Below, piece by piece: positions 49,996 to 58,910 of a DNA stretch of 64,000 nucleotides. Both the position numbers and the translations under genes were made by a program. This DNA comes from Lentzea terrae. Lineage in GTDB: Bacteria; Actinomycetota; Actinomycetes; Mycobacteriales; Pseudonocardiaceae. A model generated the notes under the pieces. It did no database searches. It saw nothing but the letters and a program-made list of their open reading frames with translations, and was not told the origin of the DNA. Position 1 is the stretch's first letter; every line of letters begins with the position of its first letter. Where the stretch lies: positions 298,863 to 362,862 of the forward strand of contig NZ_QFWW01000002.1 in assembly GCF_003265345.1 (NCBI RefSeq), in the 5' to 3' direction.

Positions 49996-50813
49996 CCTGG
50001 CACGGCTAGTTCCCGGACCGGGTCCAGGGCCATCGGGTTGATGCGCATCGCCTCGTTGGCTGAAGCGATGCGTAGTGCGAGCGGTGTCATCAGCTCGATG
50101 AACCGCGATGTTCCAGAGGCGCCCAACGCCTCCCACGGGCCCGCAGCAGCAGCGTCAGTTGCACGCTCCACTGCAGCTAGATCGCCGGGCACGTCGGCCA
50201 ACGACCACTCCTCAACGGTCCAACCACGCGCGGCGCGCATGTATGCCGGATCGAGGGAGTGTTCGCGGGCGTAGAGCGCAAGCGCTTGGCACGGGCCCAC
50301 GCCATGAGCGACCAACGCCGCCACGTGACCGTCGCCGCGGGCCTCGCGCAAGATCGTGCAGGCGTGCCACAGGGCCAGGTGCGGCGCAGCAGGCCACGGC
50401 AACGCGCGGTTCGCGGCGGCCAGCGGACGGCCGGCCACGTCGACTGCCAATGCCGCCTCACGAGCCAAAGCAGCAGCCTCGACGATCTCAGGCGTGGAGA
50501 CGTCGCCCAGCAGACGACGCAAAGCGAGATCCACGCCCTCCAACCGAACCTGCAAGTAAGCGGCAGGCGAGGCGACCGACCACGCGTCGGGCAGGGCGCG
50601 CGACACCATGCGCGGGGCGAAGTTGTAGAAGACAGCCGTCACCAACTCCGGTGACGCGGCACCGAGCGGTGCGGCGCGCATGCCGAAGTAGCCCATCCAG
50701 CCGCCCTTGCAGCCCAGCGCGTCGGTCGCGGCGCGGGACTCGGGCGTGAAGTACGTGACGTCGTGGTAAGGCTCGAACCTCAACCACAGCTGCCTCGCGT
50801 CCACGCCCGACAC
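49983..50813 (-). CDS. SCO6745 family protein
   Basis: A mostly helical protein of 276 residues. It opens ARQLWLRFEPYHDVTYFTPE, then CKGGWMGYFGMRAAPLGAAS and FYNFAPRMVSRALPDAW, the conserved features of the SCO6745 family of actinobacteria. It contains no recognisable catalytic motif; conserved His and Tyr residues near the start could bind a ligand. The family is of unknown function. It overlaps the YbbN-like gene by 13 bases and begins one base after the stop of the Asp-box gene, so the three leftward genes are probably one transcript. Confidence 0.8.
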   Translation of the reverse strand: MSGVDARQLWLRFEPYHDVTYFTPESRAATDALGCKGGWMGYFGMRAAPLGAASPELVTAVFYNFAPRMVSRALPDAWSVASPAAYLQVRLEGVDLALRRLLGDVSTPEIVEAAALAREAALAVDVAGRPLAAANRALPWPAAPHLALWHACTILREARGDGHVAALVAHGVGPCQALALYAREHSLDPAYMRAARGWTVEEWSLADVPGDLAAVERATDAAAAGPWEALGASGTSRFIELMTPLALRIASANEAMRINPMALDPVRELAVPGWNT

Positions 50814-50814
50814 G

Positions 50815-52623
50815 CTAACCCAGCGAACGCCGGTGCACGGATCCGCTCACCGTCCCGGCGTAGAGCGTTCGGCCATCCGTGGAGACCAGCAGTGCCTCAA
50901 CGCCGAGTGAGACCTCCGGACCGCCGAACACGGTCCACGAACGACCGCCGTCCACCGACCGCAGAACGCCCTTGCTGGATCCCTCGAACGAGATCGAGCC
51001 GAGGTACAGCACTCCATCAGGCGCAACAGCGATGGCCGACAACTGCTCCGAGGACACCCGAGGCACCTCCACGAAGGAAGTCCCGTCGAACGACACGAAC
51101 ACCGAGTTCTGCCCAACGGCCACCACGTGCCGGGGATCGCGCGGATCCACGAGCACCGAATTCATCCGTCCGGGCAACACCTGCCGCAACGAAACACCGC
51201 CGTCAACCGACCGGTAGAGCCCGCCGGCATCAGCGAGCCAGATCCCGGAGGGATCAGCCGCAATCGTCTTGATTCCGCGCAACCCGGCATGAACCCGCTG
51301 CACGAAGGACAGCCCGCCGTCCGAAGACACGTAAAACGCGTTGATCAGGTACGCGCCCAAGTACACGCGATTGGGTGCAAAAGGATCGAACACCAGCGAA
51401 CGCGTGTTCCCCGGCATCTCAGCGGTCGTCACCCAGGTCCGGCCACCGTCCAGCGACCGCTCCACGAAGATCGTGTCCTGCGACCCGCGATACCCGTTCC
51501 GCCCGCGCAGCACGACCCCGTCCCGCGCCGCCAGCGCACCGATCCGGTTGCCGATCGCATGCGGCGCCGACCCGTCGAAGTCCCACTCCTGCGACGTGAC
51601 CGGCAAGTCCGTCCGGTACGACCCCTGCATCGTCCCGGCCAGCAAGGACCGCCCGGAAACGGCCAGCGACAGCACGTGCGCCCCAGGCACGCCGACGCGC
51701 TTGAAGTGCTCGTGATCGGCAGTCGCGTAGACGCCACCGGACGCGTACACCCACTGCCAGTCGGGCAGATCGACAAAGCTGCCGATCTCGGTGTACACGT
51801 CCACCCGTGCCACCGCGTCGGTCCGCTTCCAGGTCACGCCCAGGTCCGCGCTGATGAAGTGCCCGTCCAACGTCTGCACCTGGATCCAGCCGTTGCCGGT
51901 GATCCCGCCGTACAAGATCCACGACGACGTCCACGGCCCGGAAACCGCGCGCCAGGTAGCGCCGCGGTCCACCGAGAGGTGCACCCCGCCGCTGAACTTC
52001 CGCGCCACCACGACATCCCCGCGCGACGTGATCTTGTCCGCCGGAACGTCGAACGCAGACCACTTGCCGCCCCGCAGCACGTGCACGACCCCACCAGCGG
52101 CCACGACCAGGTCGGAGCCCACGACCTGCACGTCCTCCGCGGCAGCAGGCGACCCAGGCAGCAACGACCACCCCAGCCCGCCGACCCCGCGATAGACCCC
52201 CTCAGCCGAAGCCGCGTACGAGAACCCACCACCGAAAGCGACGTCCTGCACCTCGGAAGGCGTCCGCAACGCGACCGAGAACGACAGCCCGCCGTCGACG
52301 GACCGCAGCACCGAGCCGGCCCCGCCACCGCCCTCGTACCCGGCCACGAGCACGGTGTCCGGCCGCGCGGGATCCGCCGCGAGCCCGTTGCCCCGCATCT
52401 CCGGGAACAACCGCCCCTGCCGCCAACTGCGGCCGCGGTCGCCGGACCGGAACACCTGCTGGCCCGCGCCCGGCAGCACGTAGACGACGTCGCGGGCGAA
52501 CGCCAGGTACCCGCCCGCGCCGTTCGGGCCGATGTTCTCCCACTTGCTGGACGGCCCAGGACCGGCGTGGGCCGACGGGACGACCGCCAGCAACGCGGCC
52601 AGCAGGGTGATCACGAATCTCAC
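50815..52623 (-). CDS. Secreted Asp-box (BNR/sortilin-like) beta-propeller protein
   Basis: A protein of 602 residues. From GTG 52623 the N-terminus RFVITLLAALLAVVPSAHAG is a Sec signal peptide. The body has at least eight Asp-box turns of the S-x-D-x-G-x-[ST]-[WF] type, for example FRSGDRGRSW, RSVDGGLSF, LSVDRGATW, SADLGVTW, RSLDGGRTW, SSDGGLSF and RSVDGGRSW, spread over the length, as in sialidase-like and VPS10/sortilin propellers. No sialidase Arg triad is obvious, so it may bind rather than cleave. GGAGG eight bases upstream supports this start over a longer frame. Confidence 0.87.
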   Translation of the reverse strand: MRFVITLLAALLAVVPSAHAGPGPSSKWENIGPNGAGGYLAFARDVVYVLPGAGQQVFRSGDRGRSWRQGRLFPEMRGNGLAADPARPDTVLVAGYEGGGGAGSVLRSVDGGLSFSVALRTPSEVQDVAFGGGFSYAASAEGVYRGVGGLGWSLLPGSPAAAEDVQVVGSDLVVAAGGVVHVLRGGKWSAFDVPADKITSRGDVVVARKFSGGVHLSVDRGATWRAVSGPWTSSWILYGGITGNGWIQVQTLDGHFISADLGVTWKRTDAVARVDVYTEIGSFVDLPDWQWVYASGGVYATADHEHFKRVGVPGAHVLSLAVSGRSLLAGTMQGSYRTDLPVTSQEWDFDGSAPHAIGNRIGALAARDGVVLRGRNGYRGSQDTIFVERSLDGGRTWVTTAEMPGNTRSLVFDPFAPNRVYLGAYLINAFYVSSDGGLSFVQRVHAGLRGIKTIAADPSGIWLADAGGLYRSVDGGVSLRQVLPGRMNSVLVDPRDPRHVVAVGQNSVFVSFDGTSFVEVPRVSSEQLSAIAVAPDGVLYLGSISFEGSSKGVLRSVDGGRSWTVFGGPEVSLGVEALLVSTDGRTLYAGTVSGSVHRRSLG

Positions 52624-52669
52624 GAGACGCGCCTCCGCTCGACTCCAAACGGTCAGCGGCGGAGCACGA

Positions 52670-52975
52670 TCATGGCGTGTCGGCGAGGTGCTCCTCAACC
52701 CGTTCGACCTTCGCCCGCAACTGCCCGGTGTAGCCGGGCCGGATGTCCGCCTTGAGCACGAGGGACACCCGCGGGGCGCTGGCCTGCACGGCTTCGGTCG
52801 CGCGCTTCACCACGGCCATCACCTCGTCCCACTCCCCCTCGATCAAGGTGAACATCGCGTTCGTCTCATTGGGCAGGCCGGACTCCCGCACGATCCGCAC
52901 CGCCTCGGCCACCGCCTTGGCGACGCCTCCCGACGAGTCCGAACCGGACGGAGCAACGCTGAACGCGACAAGCAC
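52670..52975 (-). CDS. MTH1187/YkoF family thiamine-binding protein
   Basis: A protein of 101 residues, normal for the family. [50 protein letters not shown] and [18 protein letters not shown] follow the two beta-alpha-beta halves of the MTH1187 fold (PF01910), which binds thiamine or its pyrimidine part and forms tetramers in the cytoplasm. GGGAGG lies five bases before the GTG. It is divergent from a MarR gene with only 51 bases between, so the two probably share a control region. Confidence 0.88.
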   Translation of the reverse strand: MLVAFSVAPSGSDSSGGVAKAVAEAVRIVRESGLPNETNAMFTLIEGEWDEVMAVVKRATEAVQASAPRVSLVLKADIRPGYTGQLRAKVERVEEHLADTP

Positions 52976-53012
52976 ACGTGCCTCCCTGATGATCCCTGCG
53001 CGTACTGACTGG

Positions 53013-53018
53013 TAGCTT
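53013..53018 (+). promoter_or_regulatory. Candidate -10 element, leaderless start of the MarR gene
   Basis: TAGCTT is followed by 8 bases and the ATG at 53027, with no Shine-Dalgarno. Confidence 0.45.
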
Positions 53019-53026
53019 CGGTCCCC

Positions 53027-53524
53027 ATGACACCGCTGCCGTTCGATCCGATCGCCCGCGCGGCCGAGCTGTGGGACGACCGGGTGGGTCCGTCCACCTC
53101 GATGGCTGCCGTCACGAGCGTCATGCGTGTCCAGCAAATCATCCAGTCCGCCGTGGACGCAGCCCTCAAGCCGCACGGACTCACGTTCGCGCGCTACGAG
53201 GCGTTGGTGCTGCTCTACTTCTCCCGCAAGGGCGCGCTGCCGATGCGGGTCATGGGCGAGCGCCTGCAGCTGCACCCGACGAGCGTCACCAACATCGTCG
53301 ACAGGCTGGAGAGCGACGGCCTGGTCCGCCGCACCCCGCACCCCACCGACCGCCGCACCACGCTGGTGGAGATCACCGACGCGGGCCTCAAGCGCCGCGA
53401 GGACGCCACGGCCGCGGTGGTCGAGGTCAACCTCGGCCTCAAGGGCCTCACCGACCGGCAGACCGAGCAGCTCACCGACCTGCTGGCCAAGGTCCGCAGG
53501 GCGAGCGGCGACTTCGAGGACTGA
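53027..53524 (+). CDS. MarR family transcriptional regulator
   Basis: A protein of 165 residues. The winged helix is at about 60-130: [19 protein letters not shown], then [19 protein letters not shown] and the wing [20 protein letters not shown], with the DxRxxxxxxT signature. The N- and C-terminal helices that make the dimer are present. MarR proteins respond to phenolic or oxidative signals; the ligand is unknown here. It may control itself, the divergent thiamine-binding gene and the kinases that follow 32 bases downstream. Confidence 0.92.
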   Translation: MTPLPFDPIARAAELWDDRVGPSTSMAAVTSVMRVQQIIQSAVDAALKPHGLTFARYEALVLLYFSRKGALPMRVMGERLQLHPTSVTNIVDRLESDGLVRRTPHPTDRRTTLVEITDAGLKRREDATAAVVEVNLGLKGLTDRQTEQLTDLLAKVRRASGDFED

Positions 53525-53556
53525 AATCCGGTTGAGCCCGCCGCGATGATGGTCGA

Positions 53557-54618
53557 GTGGCAGAACGGACGATCATCGCGCTGGTCAGCGCACCCAGCGG
53601 GTTCGTGGGCCGCACCAAGAAGTCCCTCCCGGTCAAGAGCATGTGGTGGTCGGACGCCGAGTCGGTGAACGCGGCGCTCGAGCCTCTGCTGCACGTGCCG
53701 ACGAGCGTGCTCAGGCTGATCTCCGCGACGGCCGACGAGTCGGCGTGGGGAGGCGAGCTCATCTATCACGTCGAGGCGCACCGCGAGCCCGACCGCAAGC
53801 ACGTCCGCAGGCACCTCCGTGCCGCCGAAGCACCCGAAGCCGACGCCCCGCGCAGGCAGCTCTGGGCACGGCTGGGCGGGCCGGCGGAGCTCGTCGCGTG
53901 GGCCGACTCCCACATCCAGCGCACCAGACGCGCAGTGCAGGTGAAGACCTGGAACCTGTCGAGCGTGCACCGGCTCGACACGACTGACGGCACCGTGTGG
54001 CTCAAAGCCGTCCCATCGTTCGTCCAGGACGAGGCAACAGTGATCAAGATGGTCGCCGCGCACGACCTCTCGCTCGTGCCGGAGGTGATCGCCTCAGCCC
54101 CGCACCGAGTGCTGCTCAGCCACGCACCCGGCGGCGCCTGCTGGCCGATCAAGCCCGAGCACGTCGACCTGATCGTGCCGCGCTGGGTCGCCGTGCAGCA
54201 CGCACTGGCCGGTGAGCCCCGAGTGCCGCCGTCCGCAGTGCCGATGCCGGACTTCGGACTGCCGGACACGTTGGTGCACGGCGACTTCACCCCCGACAAC
54301 TGGACGGCGAACGGCATGATCATCGACTGGTCGTTCGCGATGTGGGGCAACCCCGCGCTGGACGTGGGCCGGCTGTTGGACTACTGCCCGCACCTGTACG
54401 GCCACATCGCGAAGGTGTGGAGCGACGCGTGGCTGCGGCACCGCCCGGACAGCCGCCCGCTCGACGCCCTCGACGCCGCCCGCCGCGCCGCGCGCCTGCA
54501 GCACGCCATGACGTACCAGGAGGTTCACGATGAGGCCGAGGACTCCGATCGGATCTACCACCGCGACTCCTCGGCGCACGCGCTCAGTGCCGTGCGAAGG
54601 CTGGTGACCACCCCGTGA
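53557..54618 (+). CDS. Aminoglycoside-phosphotransferase-like kinase (first of a tandem pair)
   Basis: A protein of 353 residues. The C-terminal ~200 residues have the APH/choline-kinase catalytic loop [16 protein letters not shown] and the metal-binding [13 protein letters not shown]. The N-terminal ~140 residues, starting [16 protein letters not shown] and containing [13 protein letters not shown], are conserved with the next gene but are not a domain I recognise. It could phosphorylate a small molecule; no resistance role can be claimed. GTG start; it overlaps the paralogue by four bases (GTGA). Confidence 0.82.
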   Translation: MAERTIIALVSAPSGFVGRTKKSLPVKSMWWSDAESVNAALEPLLHVPTSVLRLISATADESAWGGELIYHVEAHREPDRKHVRRHLRAAEAPEADAPRRQLWARLGGPAELVAWADSHIQRTRRAVQVKTWNLSSVHRLDTTDGTVWLKAVPSFVQDEATVIKMVAAHDLSLVPEVIASAPHRVLLSHAPGGACWPIKPEHVDLIVPRWVAVQHALAGEPRVPPSAVPMPDFGLPDTLVHGDFTPDNWTANGMIIDWSFAMWGNPALDVGRLLDYCPHLYGHIAKVWSDAWLRHRPDSRPLDALDAARRAARLQHAMTYQEVHDEAEDSDRIYHRDSSAHALSAVRRLVTTP

Positions 54619-55658
54619 CCGAACGGTCGATCATCGCCCTGATCAGCGCTCCCAGCGGGTTCGCGGGCCGCACCGACGCGCTGCCGGTCCCCACGTCGGA
54701 CTGGAACCACGTCGAACCCGTCAACGAGGCGCTCGAAGCGCTCCTGGGCGTCCGGACGAGCGTGCTCAGGCTGATCTCCGTCGAGGGCGGCACGTACATG
54801 GGCGGTGGCCTCGTCACCTACCACGTCGAGGCACACGACGAACCCGACCGCACGAAGCTCCAACCCTCGTGGGAACCCAGTGCGAACGCCAGGAACAGGC
54901 TGCCGTACGCGCGACCAGGCGGACCCGCGGAGCTGATCGCGTGGGCTGACGGTCAGATCGAGCGCACCGGACCGGCCGTCCAGGTCCGCACGTGGAACCT
55001 CTCGACCATCCACCGGCTGCCCACCGCGAACGGCCCGGTGTGGCTGAAGGCCATCCCGTCGTTCTTCGCCGACGAAGGCGCGGTGATCAAGATGGTCGCC
55101 GAGCACGACCCGACGCTGGTGCCCGAGGTCATCGCGGCAGCACCGCAACGGGTTCTGCTGGGCGACGCGCCGGGCGACAAGTGCTGGCCGATCAAGCCCG
55201 AGCACGTCGAGCTGATCGTGCCGCGCTGGGTGGCCGTGCAGAACGCCCTGGCTGGCGCTCCGCGGATCCGGCCGAGCGCGGTGCCGATGCCGTCGTTCGG
55301 CCTGCCGGACACGCTCACCCACGGCGACTTCCACCCCGGCAACTGGCGCGCGGGCGGTCAGATCATCGACTGGTCCGACGCGGTGTGGGGCCACCCGGCG
55401 CTCGACGCGTGCCGGGCGATCGAGCACAGCCCGTCCGAGATCCACGACCACATCCGGAAGGTGTGGGCCGAGGCGTGGCTCGCACACCGTCCGGACAGTG
55501 AACCGCTCAAAGCGCTCGAGGTCGGCCGCCGCGCGTCACACCTGCACAACGCGGTGAAGTACCAGGAGTTCCTGGACAACATCGAGAAGTCCGAGCGGAT
55601 CTACCACGAGGGCGACCCGCAGACGGAGCTCAGAGCTGTTCGGGAGCTGCTTCGCTGA
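54615..55658 (+). CDS. Aminoglycoside-phosphotransferase-like kinase (second of a tandem pair)
   Basis: A protein of 347 residues, a clear paralogue of the preceding gene over its whole length. SIIALISAPSGFAGRT opens the unrecognised N-terminal domain; TLTHGDFHPGNWRAGG and IIDWSDAVWGHPALDACR are the catalytic loop and metal site. Both copies keep the key residues, so both are probably active, perhaps on related substrates. Its 3' end overlaps the convergent DUF3817 gene by 29 bases. Confidence 0.82.
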   Translation: MTERSIIALISAPSGFAGRTDALPVPTSDWNHVEPVNEALEALLGVRTSVLRLISVEGGTYMGGGLVTYHVEAHDEPDRTKLQPSWEPSANARNRLPYARPGGPAELIAWADGQIERTGPAVQVRTWNLSTIHRLPTANGPVWLKAIPSFFADEGAVIKMVAEHDPTLVPEVIAAAPQRVLLGDAPGDKCWPIKPEHVELIVPRWVAVQNALAGAPRIRPSAVPMPSFGLPDTLTHGDFHPGNWRAGGQIIDWSDAVWGHPALDACRAIEHSPSEIHDHIRKVWAEAWLAHRPDSEPLKALEVGRRASHLHNAVKYQEFLDNIEKSERIYHEGDPQTELRAVRELLR

Positions 55659-55953
55659 GGCGGCCGGTCCGGTTGGCCCAGCGCTCGAAGATCACCGTGC
55701 CGAACGGCGGGATGCTGGAGAGCAGGCCGAGCACCAGCGTGCGGGCGTCCCACTTCAGCGGCTCCTTCGCCATCAGCGTGACGAGCACGAAGCCGACGAA
55801 GATGATGCCGTGGATCGGGCCGAAGATCTTGACGCCGATCTCGTTCTGCACGACGACGTACTTGAAGAACATCCCGAGCAGCAGACCGGCCCAGGAGATC
55901 GCCTCGGCCAGCGCGAAGATGCGGAACCGTCCAGCCACGGTGGAGAACGTCAT
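55630..55953 (-). CDS. DUF3817 membrane protein
   Basis: A protein of 107 residues with three membrane spans. FRIFALAEAISWAGLLLGMF, then PIHGIIFVGFVLVTLMAKE and LLSSIPPFGTVIFERW match the DUF3817 family (an Ala-Glu-Ala/Ser-Trp segment in the first span and a Gly-Pro-Ile-His before the second), found near sugar and amino-acid transport genes in many actinomycetes. Function unknown. The ATG is 50 bases downstream of the ABC permease stop on the same strand. Confidence 0.85.
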   Translation of the reverse strand: MTFSTVAGRFRIFALAEAISWAGLLLGMFFKYVVVQNEIGVKIFGPIHGIIFVGFVLVTLMAKEPLKWDARTLVLGLLSSIPPFGTVIFERWANRTGRLSEAAPEQL

Positions 55954-56003
55954 GGTTCCCCATCATGAACCGTGATGGGGAGCACACGACGACCGGGTGT
56001 GTC

Positions 56004-57047
56004 CTATTCCTCCCATTTGAAGACGCGACTCGCCAGGAACCCGACGACGAGTGCGAAACCGACCAGGATCGCCGCCGGCACCACGAGAGCGTCGATCCCC
56101 TTGCCGCGCACCAGCACGTCGAGCATGCCGTCGTTCATGTGCCGCAACGGGAAGATCTTCGACACGGTCTGCAGCCACGCCGGCGCCTGGTCCACCGGGA
56201 AGAACGTGCCGGACAGGAACGCCATCGGCAGCACGACGATGTTCGCCGCCGCCGAAGCCGCCTCCTCCGTCTTGGCGAACGCGCCGACGAGCATGCCCAG
56301 CGCGAAGAACGCGATGGTTCCCAGCAGCAGCAACGGAATCGAGAGCCACCAGGAGCCGGCCAGCTTCAGCCCGAACACCGGCAGCGACGCGATGCCGACG
56401 AAGATCGCGCCCTGCACCAGCGCGACGCCCGCGCTGACCAGGATCCGGGACGACAGCACGGAAGTCGCGGACACGGGCGCCAGCCGGATCCGGCGCAAGA
56501 CCTGCTTTCGCCGCCACGACACGAGCGTCAGCGCCGAACCGAACACCGCGGACACCGCCACACCCCAGGACAGAATGCCGGGCGTCAGGTACTGGATCGG
56601 CTTGAGCGACGCGTCCTCGACCTTCTCCGCGGCGAAGGTGAACCGCGGCGGCTGCCCGGTCGCGGCGAGGTTCGCCTTGTCCACGAACCCGTTGACGATG
56701 CCGACCACGGTCGCCGACTTCACCTGGTCGCTCTGCGCGAACCGGACGTCGAGCTGCTGCCCGCGAATGATCAGCGCCGCGGGCAGGTCGCCGTCCTTCA
56801 CCTTCTGCACGGCGGCGTTCTCGTCGTTGTAGGACTCCAGTTCCAGCGCACCGCTGTCCCTGAGCGCGCTGACGATCGGGCCGTCGCCGACCACCGCGAT
56901 CCTGGTCTTGTCGGCACCGACGTCGCGCAGGATCAGACCGAAGATCACCAGGAACATCAGCGGGAACAGGAAGGTGAAGAACAGCGTCACCTTGTCCCGG
57001 ATGAACCCCTTGAACATCGCCAGCGAGAGCGTCTTGAACGCGGTCAT
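56004..57047 (-). CDS. ABC-2 type transporter permease
   Basis: A protein of 347 residues with the ABC-2 plan: one span at about 22-42 (TLFFTFLFPLMFLVIFGLIL), an outer domain of ~140 residues, then five spans from about residue 170, with SAAANIVVLPMAFLSGTFFP, the typical ABC-2 signature. It forms an exporter with the ATPase encoded upstream; the ATG overlaps its stop by four bases. The cargo, often a drug, lipid or antibiotic, is not readable. Confidence 0.92.
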   Translation of the reverse strand: MTAFKTLSLAMFKGFIRDKVTLFFTFLFPLMFLVIFGLILRDVGADKTRIAVVGDGPIVSALRDSGALELESYNDENAAVQKVKDGDLPAALIIRGQQLDVRFAQSDQVKSATVVGIVNGFVDKANLAATGQPPRFTFAAEKVEDASLKPIQYLTPGILSWGVAVSAVFGSALTLVSWRRKQVLRRIRLAPVSATSVLSSRILVSAGVALVQGAIFVGIASLPVFGLKLAGSWWLSIPLLLLGTIAFFALGMLVGAFAKTEEAASAAANIVVLPMAFLSGTFFPVDQAPAWLQTVSKIFPLRHMNDGMLDVLVRGKGIDALVVPAAILVGFALVVGFLASRVFKWEE

Positions 57048-57955
57048 GCGCGGTACTCCCGCCCGGTCAGGTTGAGGAAGACGTCTTCGAGGGTGGCCGT
57101 GCGGACCTGCAGACCGTCCAGCGCACCGCGTTCGGCCAACGCAGAGAGCACCGGAGCCGGGCGTCGCGTGGAGATCGTCAGCGACACCTCGTTCTCGTGG
57201 GCCTCCTCGACACCGTCCAGCGCGGACGCGTCCACGACGGACATGGCGCCCTTCTGCAACGTCACGTGGGTCGGCGCGTCCAGGCCGCGCACCAGTACAG
57301 CGGGAGGGTCAAGCGCGAGGATCCTGCCGTTGTCCATGATGGCCACGCGGTCGCAGAGGATCTCGGCCTCGTCGAGGTAGTGCGTGGTGTAGACGATGGT
57401 CTTGCCACGGGCCTGGATCGCGCGCAGCACGTCCCAGAGGTTGCGCCGCGCCTGCGGGTCGAGCGCCGCCGTCGGTTCGTCGAGGAAGACGATGTCCGGG
57501 TCGTGCACCAGTGCGCACGCGATCGAGAGGCGCTGGCGCTGGCCGCCGGAGAGCTTGTTCTCCTGCTCGTTCGCCTTGTCCGCGAGGCCGACGAGCTCCA
57601 GCATGTCGGCCGCCGTGCCCGCGCTCACCCCGTAGAGCGAGCCGAACGTCTGCAGCTGCTCCTTCGCGGTGAGCTTCTCGAAGAACGACGACGCCTGCAG
57701 CTGCACGCCGATGCGCGGCAGCAGCTTCACGTTGCGCGGCCACGGGCTCTCGCCGAGCAGGGTGACCTCACCGCTGTCGGGTTCGCGCAGTCCCTCGATG
57801 ATCTCCAGGGTCGTGGTCTTGCCGGCACCGTTGGGCCCCAGGATGCCGAAGAACTCGCCCTCCGCCACGGTGAACGAGACCCCGTCCACGGCTTTCAGCT
57901 CGCCGTAGCTCTTGCGGACGTCCCGCACCACGACCGCCGACCGTTCCTCTGTCAT
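57044..57955 (-). CDS. ABC transporter ATP-binding protein (drug/antibiotic exporter type)
   Basis: A protein of 303 residues. FGILGPNGAGKTTTLEIIEG is Walker A, LSGGQRQRLSIACALVHD the signature, DIVFLDEPTAALDPQA Walker B and TIVYTTHYLDEAEIL the H-loop. The C-terminal ~80 residues are the extension found in DrrA-like exporter ATPases, ending in the ATLEDVFLNLTGREYRA segment. With the permease it forms an ABC-2 exporter. A TAACGT -10 lies six bases before the ATG. Confidence 0.94.
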   Translation of the reverse strand: MTEERSAVVVRDVRKSYGELKAVDGVSFTVAEGEFFGILGPNGAGKTTTLEIIEGLREPDSGEVTLLGESPWPRNVKLLPRIGVQLQASSFFEKLTAKEQLQTFGSLYGVSAGTAADMLELVGLADKANEQENKLSGGQRQRLSIACALVHDPDIVFLDEPTAALDPQARRNLWDVLRAIQARGKTIVYTTHYLDEAEILCDRVAIMDNGRILALDPPAVLVRGLDAPTHVTLQKGAMSVVDASALDGVEEAHENEVSLTISTRRPAPVLSALAERGALDGLQVRTATLEDVFLNLTGREYRA

Positions 57956-57961
57956 GGGCGA

Positions 57962-57967
57962 ACGTTA
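57962..57967 (-). promoter_or_regulatory. Candidate -10 element, leaderless start of the ABC exporter operon
   Basis: On the minus strand TAACGT is followed by 6 bases and the ATG at 57955, with no Shine-Dalgarno. Confidence 0.45.
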
Positions 57968-58032
57968 AGGCAGCGCGTCTCGAACCGTGGGCTGGAACGA
58001 CGAAAGTCGGCGCGAAGTCGAGACGTTCGAAG

Positions 58033-58827
58033 TCAGCAACCCGACACGAGCAGAGGACTTGCGGTGTAGACGTCGTTGAGCCGCCGCAGTGCCGAGGCGA
58101 ACTGCTCGAAGCGGGCCCGCGGGACGGCCGCGCGCACCTCGCTGATCATCTGCCAGAGGTAGCGGTGCTCGGAGGTCTCCATGATCGACAACGGCCGGTC
58201 GTGCCGGACGTCGCAGGCGAACGCGAGCGCGACCGTGGCTGCCCGCAGGCAGGCTGTCGCGAGCGTCACGCAGTCCTCGACCAGCGGACGGTCGTCCTGG
58301 GCGCGCACCACGCCGCTGACCGCGAACCGCACGGCCTGCATCAGCGCGAGGTAGAGGCGCTGGCCGGCCTGGGAACGTTCGTGCGGCAGGTACTCGGAGC
58401 CGGGTCCGGGTGTCACGACGGTCATGCCGACCTGGGGGCGGCGCAGCACGTGGTCGAAGAGCGCGGTCGGTGCCCAGAGCAGCGTGCGCCAGGAGTCCTC
58501 GCTGATCGAGGTGCCCATGCGCGCCGCGTTCTCCAGCACGTCGAGGTAGGCGATCAGGATGCTGGACAGGAACACGCCACCGCGGTCGCCGCCCACCCGC
58601 ACGATGCCGAACCGGTCGTCGTGGCACGCGTCACCGGTGCCGTAGCCGGGTTTCCACTCGATGACGTCGCTGCTCGCGAGCACGACGCGGGCAAGCCGCT
58701 GGTGCACGGGCGAAGCCGAGAGCACCGTGTCGTCCAACCCCATCTGGACGAGCATGGACGCCGCGTGCTGCAGCGACTCACGTCTTTGCGGCACGAGGTC
58801 GGGGTGCAGCAACCGGAACGGTTCCAC
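58033..58827 (-). CDS. Conserved-type protein of unknown function beside a LuxR regulator
   Basis: A soluble, mostly helical protein of 264 residues. It opens EPFRLLHPDLVPQRRESLQ and contains ASSDVIEWKPGYGTGDACHD, TVVTPGPGSEYLPHERSQAG and PLVEDCVTLATACLRAATVA. No signal peptide, membrane span or recognised motif. GGAGGGGAGG lies just before the GTG at 58827. It is 83 bases downstream of the large LuxR-type regulator on the same strand, so it may be in the same transcript or be its target. No close family comes to mind. Confidence 0.65.
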   Translation of the reverse strand: MEPFRLLHPDLVPQRRESLQHAASMLVQMGLDDTVLSASPVHQRLARVVLASSDVIEWKPGYGTGDACHDDRFGIVRVGGDRGGVFLSSILIAYLDVLENAARMGTSISEDSWRTLLWAPTALFDHVLRRPQVGMTVVTPGPGSEYLPHERSQAGQRLYLALMQAVRFAVSGVVRAQDDRPLVEDCVTLATACLRAATVALAFACDVRHDRPLSIMETSEHRYLWQMISEVRAAVPRARFEQFASALRRLNDVYTASPLLVSGC

Positions 58828-58910
58828 GTCGCCCCCTCCCCTCCGTTGGTTGTACCCACAATGAACGGCGGGAAGCGCGAAGTCATCCGGATGAACCGCA
58901 GCGTTACGTC

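Noticed and set aside
51127..52755. A 542-codon open frame opposite the Asp-box propeller gene
   Set aside because: The minus strand has a signal peptide, a ribosome site and repeated Asp-box motifs; the plus-strand frame has only Pro/Arg/His-rich sequence.
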